Source: CAYPHJ01 sp964410485
GTDB lineage: Bacteria > Desulfobacterota > Binatia > UBA9968
Assembly (NCBI GenBank): GCA_964410485.1
Contig: CAYPHJ010000080.1
Span: 1-21,286, forward strand
Length of the DNA stretch: 21,286 bases
Direction: 5' to 3'
Both the position numbers and the translations under genes were made by a program. This document shows, piece by piece, positions 8,050 through 14,949 of the stretch (position 1 is its first letter; each line of letters starts with the position of its first letter). The notes below the pieces were generated by a model. The model was not told the DNA's origin. It was given only the letters and a program-made list of their open reading frames with translations, and did not search any database.

Positions 8050-8168
8050 ATCTCCCGCAAAGGCGCGAAGGTGCCAAGAAAACGATTCGATCAATGGGGG
8101 TTCACTCCAAAAGGTTCAACGAATGAGTGTGATCGTCTATCTTGAACCTTTGAACTTTTGAACCCTTA
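8050..8168. repeat. two intergenic repeat elements inside the hydroxylase operon
   Basis: The 155-base gap between the large and FAD subunits holds two elements. The first, at 8061-8084, recurs inverted at 9193-9216 with 23 of 24 bases identical. The second has perfect 10-base arms AAAGGTTCAA (8110-8119) and TTGAACCTTT (8142-8151) around a 22-base loop, then repeats the GAAC word up to 8165. The same TTGAAC words occur inverted at 10261-10282. The hairpin ends 14 bases before the FAD subunit ATG, leaving no clear ribosome site. Confidence 0.7.
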
Positions 8169-8182
8169 AACAAACTAAGACC

Positions 8183-9043
8183 ATGATGCCACTCAGACGT
8201 TTTACGATTCACCAACCCAAGACCGTTGCCGAGGCTTCCGAAATGCTTTCACATTACGGCGAGCATGCCCGAATTTATGCCGGCGGGACCGAGCTGCTTC
8301 TGGCGATGAAGCACGATCTTTTGCGCTACGAGCATCTGGTCGATGTGAAGTGTGTTCCTGATTTGGATCGCATCGAATCTAGAAACGGCTCGCTTTTAAT
8401 TGGCAGCGGTGCCACGCACCGCGTCATTGAAAGAAATCCGCTCGTCAAAGAACGGTTGGCGGTTTTTGCGGGGATGGAAACGCAAGTTGCCAACGTGCGT
8501 GTGCGCGCCACGGGAACCATCGGCGGCAATCTCTGCTTCGCCGAGCCCCATTCCGATCCCGCCGCACTTTTGCTGGCGCTCAAAGCCAAAGCGCTCGTTG
8601 AGGGGAAAAACGGCCAAAGGACATTGGGGATAGACGAGCTTATCACCGGACCATACGAAACCTCTCTCTCGTGGGAGGACGTTCTCACCTACATTGAGAT
8701 TCCAGTGCTCGAGAAGTCGCAACGCGCCGCGTACGTTAAATTCCAGACACATGAGCGGCCGACTTTGGGTCTTGCGCTTCTGCTCGAACTGGCTGATGGC
8801 GGCGAGGCAATCAAAAGCGCTCGTGCCGTCGTTTGTAGCGTCAGTGCCGTGCCGAGCCGATCTGACAAAGCAGATGCCGCACTTGTTGGTCCACGAAGCC
8901 AAGTTGAAAAGCAGTTGAACGATGCTGCTGAAGCCCTTGCCGCCGTCGCGGAACCAGTGGACGATCTCCAGGGGAGTGCCGAGTACAAGCGCCATTTGAT
9001 CGCGGTGTTCCTTAAGCGGGCTTTTACCAAGGCGCTCGCGTAA
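8183..9043 (+). CDS. FAD-binding medium subunit of xanthine dehydrogenase family hydroxylase
   Basis: The 286-residue protein is of CoxM type. The FAD-binding PCMH domain contains IYAGGTELLLAMK (31-43) and the ATGTIGGNLCFAEPHSDP loop (109-126), the two classical flavin pyrophosphate and isoalloxazine motifs. The C-terminal CO-dehydrogenase flavoprotein domain spans about 175-284. It accepts electrons from the small subunit and passes them to NAD or a quinone. The start may be either of two adjacent ATGs (8183 or 8186), and neither has a good ribosome site. The gap to the large subunit is unusual for this trio, whose genes normally overlap or lie a few bases apart, and is filled by repeats. 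Confidence 0.92.
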   Translation: MMPLRRFTIHQPKTVAEASEMLSHYGEHARIYAGGTELLLAMKHDLLRYEHLVDVKCVPDLDRIESRNGSLLIGSGATHRVIERNPLVKERLAVFAGMETQVANVRVRATGTIGGNLCFAEPHSDPAALLLALKAKALVEGKNGQRTLGIDELITGPYETSLSWEDVLTYIEIPVLEKSQRAAYVKFQTHERPTLGLALLLELADGGEAIKSARAVVCSVSAVPSRSDKADAALVGPRSQVEKQLNDAAEALAAVAEPVDDLQGSAEYKRHLIAVFLKRAFTKALA

Positions 9044-9067
9044 GGCGAACCGTCCGACAACGGAACT

Positions 9068-9222
9068 TACTCCCGCCAAGGCGCAAAGAAGGTTAACGAA
9101 GATTTCTCCCTTTGGTCGAAATGACAATAAGCGTAATCGCGACCCTTCGACAAAGTTCGACTAGACTCCGTCGGGAGATCCTGGAGTTAAAACGTTTTCT
9201 TGGCGCCTTCGCGCCTCCTATG
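9068..9222. repeat. MITE-like element with inverted ends
   Basis: The left end (from about 9071) has CCAAGGCGCAAAGAAGG followed by TTAACG. The right end at 9193-9216 is its near inverted complement and matches the copy at 8061-8084 in 23 of 24 bases. Between them lies TTTCTCCCTTTGGTCGAAAT, a sequence style often seen in intergenic repeats. It has no coding capacity of its own, and minus-strand frames through it (for example SFRPKGEI near 9119) are spurious. The element lies within the 351-base gap 9044-9394, which I otherwise see as holding only the next two features. Confidence 0.6.
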
Positions 9223-9239
9223 AAAATGTGACTACACGC

Positions 9240-9305
9240 AAATCCCCCCGTCCCTGCGGCCGGCCCCCTTTGGCAAAGTTTGGCAAAGGGGGCTACAGGG
9301 GATTT
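9240..9305. repeat. G/C-run palindromic repeat
   Basis: Outer arms AAATCCCC (9240-9247) and GGGGATTT (9298-9305) enclose perfect inner arms GCCCCCTTTG (9263-9272) and CAAAGGGGGC (9284-9293). This is the widely scattered intergenic palindrome built on AAATCCCCC/CTTTGGCAAAG. A more degenerate double copy lies at 10298-10386. It could fold in RNA from either strand and might end the hydroxylase transcript, but there is no U-tract. Confidence 0.7.
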
Positions 9306-9377
9306 ATCGGCGCGATACGAACTACTGGGGGCTCATTGTCATGCGCTGTGTTGTACCTTTATACATGAATCAATTTG

Positions 9378-9392
9378 CGGGATATGATCCCG
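9378..9392 (-). terminator. candidate hairpin terminator after the transporter gene
   Basis: The perfect stem CGGGAT-CAT-ATCCCG (minus-strand reading) begins 2 bases after the TAA of the EamA gene. It is followed by CAAATTGATTC rather than a clean U-run, so it may be a weak terminator or an RNA 3'-end stabiliser. Confidence 0.35.
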
Positions 9393-9394
9393 AT

Positions 9395-10252
9395 TTAGCC
9401 CACGGCGAGCGCCACGACGCCTAAAACCATGGCACAGGCAGCGAGCCAGCGCCGCCGGACATCACCTTCTTGCAGCAAGCGGGTTCCCATGGCTGTGCCG
9501 ATGAGAATACTGACTTCGCGCGCCGGCGCCACGTAACTTACCGGCGTGAACTGCATTGCCGTTAAGACCAGGATGTAGGAAAGCGGCACGAGAATGGCAA
9601 CGCCCACTGCTTCCAGCCGGTGCGTTTTCCATTCAATGCAGGCCTTACTCCAATGGCGTAGCGCAAATGGGGTCAGAAACAAGGCGCGGCAAATGTTGGC
9701 GCCCCAGTCGAGGAGCAGAGGCGCCACTGCGAAGCTGCTTACGGCTTGTTTGTCCCACAACGTGTAGCTGGCGATAAAAGCGCCGGTGATCAGTGCATAC
9801 ATCATGGCTTTGCGTACACCGGGCTGCTTGAGGCTTCGCGGATTGCAGCTTAGCGCGATGGCGCCAGTGATGATCAGTAGGGCGCCCATCACTGCGGTCG
9901 GGGTAGGGCGTTCGCCTAGAATCGCGATGGCAGCAATGGTTGAAAGCAGCGGACCTGTGCTGCGCGCGAGCGGGTAGACGAGAGAAAGATCGCCAGCGCG
10001 GTAACCCTCGTTCAGAAGAACGAAGTAACCCGTATGCAGCGCCGCGCTTCCCGCCATGAACACGAGCCCCGCCCAGCCAATCGGCGTTCCCCAAAAAATC
10101 ATCGCGGCTGCGACAGGCGTGTAGATCAGCGCTGACAAGACTGCCACAATCCACATGAATGTGGCATGGCCGCTAGCGCGTTTGGTCAAGAGATTCCAGG
10201 TAGCGTGAATGAAGGCGGCAGTGAGGATGAGGGTGAGTGCCCAGGCAGTCAC
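9395..10252 (-). CDS. EamA/DMT family membrane transporter
   Basis: The 285-residue, very hydrophobic protein has about ten transmembrane helices arranged as two EamA repeats. The first repeat ends near LGERPTPTAVMGALLIITGAIAL and the second spans from about ALITGAFIASYTLWDKQ to the C-terminus. The HATWNLLTKRASG segment near the N-terminus and the ARSTGPLLS proline-serine region are typical. It lies in the inner membrane and exports or imports a metabolite that cannot be named. The start is GTG at 10252. No ribosome site is seen; the bases before it belong to a TTCAA repeat array, but the N-terminal sequence matches the family. It is oriented against the catabolic run and separated from it by repeats, so a functional link is uncertain. 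Confidence 0.9.
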   Translation of the reverse strand: MTAWALTLILTAAFIHATWNLLTKRASGHATFMWIVAVLSALIYTPVAAAMIFWGTPIGWAGLVFMAGSAALHTGYFVLLNEGYRAGDLSLVYPLARSTGPLLSTIAAIAILGERPTPTAVMGALLIITGAIALSCNPRSLKQPGVRKAMMYALITGAFIASYTLWDKQAVSSFAVAPLLLDWGANICRALFLTPFALRHWSKACIEWKTHRLEAVGVAILVPLSYILVLTAMQFTPVSYVAPAREVSILIGTAMGTRLLQEGDVRRRWLAACAMVLGVVALAVG

Positions 10253-10260
10253 AGAATTAG

Positions 10261-10386
10261 AGGTTCAAGGGTTCAAAGTTCAATGTCACTCTTGTCCAAA
10301 ATCTCCCCTGGCCCCTCTTTTCCAAAGAGGGGAAACGGTCCTCTTAGAGATTTCCCCCTTTGAAAAATTTGAAAAAGGGGGATTTT
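10261..10386. repeat. cluster of intergenic repeats upstream of the transporter
   Basis: Three TTCAA words spaced 8 and 7 bases (10262-10282) are the inverted form of the TTGAAC array at 8142-8165. They are followed by a palindromic block. Outer arms are AAAATCTCCC (10298-10307) and GGGGGATTTT (10377-10386). Inner hairpins are CCCCTCTTT-TCC-AAAGAGGGG (10312-10332) and CCCCCTTT/AAAGGGGG (10354-10361 with 10374-10381). The rest of the gap, 10387-10591, shows no gene or clear site. Confidence 0.7.
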
Positions 10387-10591
10387 CTTAGCGGTCAGCG
10401 AACAAAATTCCACGAATATCATAGGCGAATCAATGTCCAGCCACGGAACTTTTATCTATTTTGGACAGCAGTGGTTCAATGTATAAGAACTTACATCATT
10501 GATCCCGCCTTCTGAGAAACTCGGAAAGACATAGCAATCAATGCGTTGAAGAGCTGGTGCCGGAGGATAACCACAGATAACCGATGATTCG

Positions 10592-11065
10592 TCAGAACTC
10601 GTCGAGGCGAATCGCATCGCCCACGCGTATGATACCGCCGTGGACGATATCGGCCCTCAACCCGCCGCGATGAATCAGCCCGCGCAGCGCGCCTTTTACT
10701 GTAAGCTTTTCCATGTGAGCACAGGGCTCGCAAAGTCGCATGCCGCGCGCGATGACTTCACCGATGTAAAACTCGCGTCCGACAAGATGATTGAGCGCGA
10801 CGCCGCGTGTGACGATGTTGCGGCGGGAAGAACCCGCGTCGAGTGCGACTTGATAGTCCCGTTGCAGCGCTTCAAGCGCTTCACCTTCGATCAGCGTTAG
10901 ATCCCGGCCCGATCCCGGATCATTAGAAAACGTCCCCGATTGGCTAAAATAGCGGTCACTTTCCAACCCTTTTCCTGGCACAGCGCGCGCTTCCCGCACG
11001 CCCTGCATCGGGGCTTTGCCAGTGGCCGCAATGTGAATCGAAACGACCGAGGGCGCGGCGCTCAC
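10592..11065 (-). CDS. MOSC domain-containing protein
   Basis: MOSC domains are the C-terminal sulfur-carrier fold of molybdenum-cofactor sulfurases and also occur alone in YiiM-like proteins that bind or reduce via molybdopterin. From GTG 11065 the protein has 157 residues. Visible are the strand VVSIHIAATGKAPM, then GKGLESDRYF (31-40), the RRNIVTRGV turn (81-89) and the conserved cysteines C112 and C115 in LCEPCAHME. The frame is open to a TTG at 11104, but the GTG lies 4 bases after the upstream gene's stop and matches the family start, so I prefer it. The link with a molybdenum hydroxylase in the same window is suggestive: it could affect cofactor maturation, but the genes are on opposite strands. 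Confidence 0.85.
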   Translation of the reverse strand: MSAAPSVVSIHIAATGKAPMQGVREARAVPGKGLESDRYFSQSGTFSNDPGSGRDLTLIEGEALEALQRDYQVALDAGSSRRNIVTRGVALNHLVGREFYIGEVIARGMRLCEPCAHMEKLTVKGALRGLIHRGGLRADIVHGGIIRVGDAIRLDEF

Positions 11066-11069
11066 GTTA

Positions 11070-11942
11070 TCAACTCGCTTTCTTTCTCGCGAGGAGCGCG
11101 GCAAGCTCCGGCGTCTGCATACCGTCGTTCATAGCCGTCACGGTTCCTTTTTCCAGAATTTCGCGCGCCAATTTCCTTGTCGCACCGATTGCAGTTTTCA
11201 AGAATCCCGAACCATAGCTCACGCGCGCCACGCCGAGATCTTGCAGTTCACTCATGCTCGGCGACTGCGGGCCGGCGAGAATGCTGACGGGGGCTTTGAC
11301 TTCCTTCGCGACGATGCGAATAGTGTCGCGTGCGTGAAGGTTCAGGTAAAAGATACAATCGCCACCCGTTTCAGCATAGGCGTTGCCGCGCTTGATCGCC
11401 TCCTCAAGCGCTATCTTGGGATTGTCGGTGAGAACTTGGAAGGCGTCCACTCGGGCGTTGAGAAAAAACTCGCTACCCAGCGCGCGCCTCGCCTCAATGA
11501 CTGCCGCGATCTTACCCAACTGCTCGGCAACCGGTACCAGGCCACGCGCACCACCGGGTTTGCCACCCGCGCCATCTTCCAGATTCATACCCGCCACGCC
11601 ACGCGCTACCAGCGCGCGCACAGTTTCCCGGACTCCATCTTCGTCCCCATAACCGCGCTCACCGTCAGCATTGAATGGCACCGACACAGTCGCAGCCAAT
11701 TTGCCAGATATCTCGACGAACAGATCGCGACTCATCACCTCGCCGTCAGGATAACCCAGAGAAGCTGCAATTCCGCCACTCGTACCCTGGATGGCCGTGA
11801 AACCCATCTGCTCGAACAGGATGGCGCTGAGTAGATCGTAGGCACCGGGCATGACAAGGATTTCTGGCGCGCGCACGAGATCTCTCAGTCTGCGACTCTT
11901 TTCATTGGCCAAAGCGAGCGCTGCGGGCGAGATGGGTTCCAT
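11070..11942 (-). CDS. isocitrate lyase/PEP mutase superfamily protein
   Basis: This 290-residue (beta/alpha)8 enzyme belongs to the superfamily that makes or breaks C-C or C-P bonds in 2-oxo acids. Visible marks are VMPGAYDLLSA (30-40), the GTSGGIAASLGYPDGE loop (53-68), the metal-site pair D93/E95 in NADGERGYGD, and NLEDG (120-124). The isocitrate lyase signature KKCGH is absent, so it is not ICL; oxaloacetate decarboxylase, 2,3-dimethylmalate-lyase-like or unknown lyase roles are open. GAGGAGG (11947-11953) is a strong ribosome site. The MOSC gene begins 4 bases after its stop, so the two form an operon. Confidence 0.9.
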   Translation of the reverse strand: MEPISPAALALANEKSRRLRDLVRAPEILVMPGAYDLLSAILFEQMGFTAIQGTSGGIAASLGYPDGEVMSRDLFVEISGKLAATVSVPFNADGERGYGDEDGVRETVRALVARGVAGMNLEDGAGGKPGGARGLVPVAEQLGKIAAVIEARRALGSEFFLNARVDAFQVLTDNPKIALEEAIKRGNAYAETGGDCIFYLNLHARDTIRIVAKEVKAPVSILAGPQSPSMSELQDLGVARVSYGSGFLKTAIGATRKLAREILEKGTVTAMNDGMQTPELAALLARKKAS

Positions 11943-12133
11943 TAGACCTCCTCTAGCTTTTGGGGTAATAACAGCGCTATATCTAAGTCCGAATCGACTA
12001 TGGAAGCAAGAGCAGCATCGGTGGCAGCGCCGAACGATTCGCCGAAAAGAGCCACGGTGACAAAGGGCCGAGGGCCAGGTCTTGTTTCTTGTATTTTGCC
12101 CGCTGACCCGGATTGGTACGCGAAACGGCCCAT
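11942..12133 (-). CDS. possible small protein coupled to the lyase gene
   Basis: A 63-residue frame from ATG 12133 ends in TAA that overlaps the lyase start (TAATG), with the lyase ribosome site inside its last codons. Such coupling is typical of genuine leader genes. However, no ribosome site precedes its ATG, the sequence (ending in LDIALLLPQKLEEV) matches no family I recognise, and it has no clear domain. It may be chance, or a remnant. Low confidence. Confidence 0.25.
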   Translation of the reverse strand: MGRFAYQSGSAGKIQETRPGPRPFVTVALFGESFGAATDAALASIVDSDLDIALLLPQKLEEV

Positions 12134-12333
12134 CAAATTCTAATTCTGAGAGGGCGATTAAAACAGTTGTTCAACCGTTTGGTCGGCGCCGGTCCTCTAC
12201 CCGCGCGCTGGAATAGCCGCTGTAAAGGCGGCTGAAAAGCGGAATCAATTCAGGAGTGCTTTAGGTCAGTGATGCAGCCCCACCAAAGTTATGTTCAAGC
12301 CGATCCGCGATTGGCGGCTAGGTAGCCAGTTGT
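12134..12333. other. non-coding gap downstream of the helicase remnant
   Basis: No gene is visible here. Two inverted repeats stand out. AAACAGTTG/CAACCGTTT (12161-12180, one mismatch) reads on the minus strand as a hairpin followed by TTTTAAT, and may be a weak terminator of the decayed operon. AGCCGC/GCGGCT (about 12214-12233) is a second stem without a U-run. Confidence 0.35.
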
Positions 12334-13901
12334 TTATTTCTGCTTCCAAGGCGCTTTCAATTGCAGATCGAGCCCGCGAAGCGCCTCTTCCATCATCCGT
12401 TTAATTTCAGCGTCGGTACGCCGATAATCACGATCGAGTAACGCACGTTTGTATAAATCTTGGTAGTCTGGCCGGCTGCCAAGGTATCCAAGAATATCGC
12501 TGCGGAAATCCTCCAGAGATTTCCTTGTGTATCGGTCTTACCGATGGACCGCGCGATCTCTAACAATTTTTGATCAAGCAGTGCGTAGATCTGTTCTGCC
12601 ACAGTATCCTGAGCAAGCAAGCTGTAAACCTGAACTGTTCTTGCTGGCCGTAGCGGTGAATTCGATCGATCCTTTGCTCGACGGCCATAGGATTCCACGG
12701 GAGGTCATAGTTAAGACGATGTGGCCGATCTGAAGGTTAATACCCTCCCCACCGGCCGACGTGCAGATCAGAAAGCGGGCGCCGTCGGGATCCCAAAATG
12801 ATTCCATCGCGGCAATCTTGTCTTCCAGCGGCCCACCAACGATCCTCGCTATGCGCTCACGTCCGTAGACCTTGCCGAGTTCTTCTGTCAGAAACTCCAA
12901 CGTGTCTCGGTACTGCGTAAAGATGACGAACCGCTCGTCCGGGTTTTGGCGGCAAAGATCGCTGATCGCCGACATCAATCTGTCAAAACGGCGATCCGTT
13001 CCCTTGGGGACCAGATCGATGAGACTCCGCACCTTCTCTATTTCTTGAGGAATATCGGCTTCCGCGAATACACCCTCTTCCGCTGCCTCATCACCATCGA
13101 GCGACCAGGCGGTAGTTTCATAATCTTCCTCAAGCTTCTTCAACAGCCGGCGACGCACCCGTAAGACATAGGCTTCAGCATCCATATTATCGGTGGTCTG
13201 TTCGCCGAGAATCGCATGCGCCACCTGCAGCATTTCGTCTTGCAGCTTGAGAATCGCCTCGCTGTTGGACGCTCCTGAGCGCCGCTTCGCTTCAAGCGTC
13301 AACTGTTTGCGTACCAGTAGAACGAGGAGGCGTCGTCGCAGAGCTTGCCGGATAGCGCGTGGGCTCGATGACATGATTTCTTGAAAGGTCGCCATGACAA
13401 AGCCGATGGCGCGCTGCTGGCGCGTCGTTCGGGATTGGTTGATCCCGGCAACATTGTAACCTTCCCGCAGGTACTCGCTCAGCCGATCGTAGAATTCCCG
13501 CTCCCTGGGAGCCAGCGGAAAACGTTCGGTATTGACTTGGCGGCGGCGAAATATCGGTAGACCATCGGCGTCCGTCACCTCACGTTTGGTGCGCCGAATC
13601 ATCACGCGCCCGAGGATGCCGCGATGGTTGCTCAACTCATCCGGGTTAAAAAAGAGCTGATCGTTGAGGAGCTGGATTAAGGACCAGAACTGATAGGGGT
13701 TCCCTTGATGCGGCGTCGCCGATAAAAACAACAGATCGCGTGTGTGGCTTCTCAGGGACTCGGCCAGCTTGTAATTCTGTGTCGTGGTCGTCTTGTTTCC
13801 GTTCCGGGTCCGCGTCAGATGATGCGCCTCGTGATATTGCCGTCATTCGATGACGAGGGTGGCACGTCTGCTGATTTCGAATCTGTGATCTGTTGATCCA
13901 T
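12334..13901 (-). pseudogene. SNF2/HepA-type helicase, internally deleted and frameshifted
   Basis: The original start survives: ATG 13901 is 2 bases after the PIN stop and begins MDQQITDSKSADVPPSSSND. After about 24 codons the frame breaks. Homology resumes at EAHHLT (GAG at 13828-13830), so the Walker A region and motifs up to the DEAH box are gone. Then come motif III LLFLSATPHQG, motif IV FVIFTQYRDTLEFL and motif V GGEGINLQ in one frame. Motif VI (NYDLPWNP...EQRIDRIHRYGQ) is in a second frame from about 12714, VQVYSLLAQDTVAEQIYALL is in a third from about 12639, and the C-terminus (FRSDILGYLG to the TAA at 12334) returns to the first from about 12525. Each shift equals one lost base. Without ATP-binding motifs it cannot work as a helicase. 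The 3-residue repeat of breaks near the end is odd but all lie in coding sequence that still reads well. Confidence 0.88.
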
Positions 13902-13903
13902 AA

Positions 13904-14416
13904 CTACGACGGCAACCTAAGGTCCGACAGTGCGTAAACTCGGATGTCCTTGCTCACTTGAAAGCGCGTATCCGCTGAGACCAGCGCGTCGGCATCCAAA
14001 CGTATCGCTATCGTGAGAATGACGGAATCATTGGTCAAAAGTCCGTGCCGCTCCTGAAGTTCGAAAGCCTTGGCCATCAAATCGGGCTTCGTACACGGCT
14101 CGAAGCCGAGGCCGAGAGTTTCTAGAGCTTTTATCTTGTCGCGGTAAAGCAAAAGACGCTTGACCACGGCGGGTTTCGAAGCCAACTGCCTGGCCGGATT
14201 ACCCCCGCTGATGTGCCCCAGCACAAGCGCCTCGGCGAGCATGAGCTTATGTGTCAGTTCTTGCCAGACGGGCTGTGGCAGCACACCCAGAAGATCCCGG
14301 CGCTCAATCCGGCGAAGTAGACGCTGCGCCTGCAGCGACGCGCCCTGTTCGGCGTAGAGTAGAACGTTCGTGCCGATCACGCAGAGACTTCCCGATGGAA
14401 TATCGTCCAGGTTCAT
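13904..14416 (-). CDS. PIN domain toxin-like protein lacking its first catalytic Asp
   Basis: The 170-residue PIN-fold nuclease is of VapC type. The first strand reads LCVIGTNVLLYA (11-22), where the family has I-D-T-N: the catalytic Asp is Gly (codon GGC, one base from GAC). The other acids are present: E in QPVWQELTHKL, D in LTNDSVILTIA and D in VSADTRF. PIN enzymes need three or four acids for metal-dependent RNA cleavage, so activity is doubtful. Its ATG overlaps the antitoxin stop (ATGA), and the helicase ATG lies 2 bases after its TAG. Unlike its neighbours the frame is uninterrupted. It could be a toxin in a classical pair or an integral effector of the surrounding defence-like operon. 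Confidence 0.85.
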   Translation of the reverse strand: MNLDDIPSGSLCVIGTNVLLYAEQGASLQAQRLLRRIERRDLLGVLPQPVWQELTHKLMLAEALVLGHISGGNPARQLASKPAVVKRLLLYRDKIKALETLGLGFEPCTKPDLMAKAFELQERHGLLTNDSVILTIAIRLDADALVSADTRFQVSKDIRVYALSDLRLPS

Positions 14417-14655
14417 AAGTCCCAGGCGTTCTCTTCCAGTACTTGCCGGAACTGCTCAGGACTTAATTTGAGCGGACGCTCGCAGAACAGGTGATATGCC
14501 ATCTCGCGCTCCTTGGCGCTCCCTGCGCCCGGACTTAGATACTGCACCAGCGCGTCTTGAATCAGATCGCTGAGCGAGCGGCCCTCTTCAGCCGCGCGCC
14601 GTTTGGCGAGACGCATAATATCTTCTTCGATAAGCGTGCCGATCTTTTGTTTCAT
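14413..14655 (-). CDS. ribbon-helix-helix antitoxin-like protein
   Basis: The start is ATG 14655, with AGGAG 8 bases upstream; it overlaps the stop of the preceding small gene (ATGA). The 80-residue protein begins MKQKIGTLIEEDIMRLAKRR, a short strand and helix followed by AAEEGRSLSDLIQDALVQYL. This is the strand-helix-turn-helix pattern of CopG/MetJ-type DNA-binding antitoxins. The C-terminal part (about 45-80, ending PEQFRQVLEENAWDL) would wrap the PIN partner. The open frame, good ribosome site and four-base overlaps on both sides indicate it is a real, translated gene within an otherwise decayed operon. Pairing with the PIN gene is from context. Confidence 0.82.
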   Translation of the reverse strand: MKQKIGTLIEEDIMRLAKRRAAEEGRSLSDLIQDALVQYLSPGAGSAKEREMAYHLFCERPLKLSPEQFRQVLEENAWDL

Positions 14656-14949
14656 AAAATTACTCCTTCGGGCCAAGCACTAACCAGAGAGTTAACATTT
14701 CCATGAGACTCAATCCGCTGTGACGATAAACCGAGTTGTTCGGCGGCTAGAGTGAGCAGCGTTTCTCTGTGATGGACGAGAGCCTCGGCCTGCAATAAAT
14801 ATTCGGAAGACTTGCCGCCGACGGACTTGTACCGCTCTATCGTCCACACCTTCGTTCATCAGCCAATCCTGCAATCGCGGTAAGCGCAAGCCAGGCTGAC
14901 TCAACTCATCCAATAAGGCAGGAGTCAGTGTCTCACTTTTAGGGCTCAC
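14652..14949 (-). pseudogene. small operon protein of unknown function, one frameshift
   Basis: It starts at GTG 14949, overlapping the stop of the upstream gene (GTGA), and reads MSPKSETLTPALLDELSQPG up to about QDWLMNEG. The sense then moves to another frame at about 14848 (WTIERYKSVGGKSSEYLLQA onward) and ends with TGA overlapping the antitoxin ATG. Repaired, it would be about 99 residues, mostly helical, with a tract LVHHRETLLTLAAEQLG. The four-base overlaps on both sides show it was once an operon member. I do not recognise the family. Whether the first part is still translated is unknown. Confidence 0.65.

Noticed and set aside
8396..9127. A minus-strand open frame starting SFRPKGEI.
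   Set aside because: The start lies in an intergenic repeat and the rest is antisense to the FAD subunit; such peptides are known artefacts of dispersed repeats.
11070..11942. Isocitrate lyase proper.
   Set aside because: The protein is short (290 residues) and lacks the KKCGH catalytic signature; only superfamily membership is supported.
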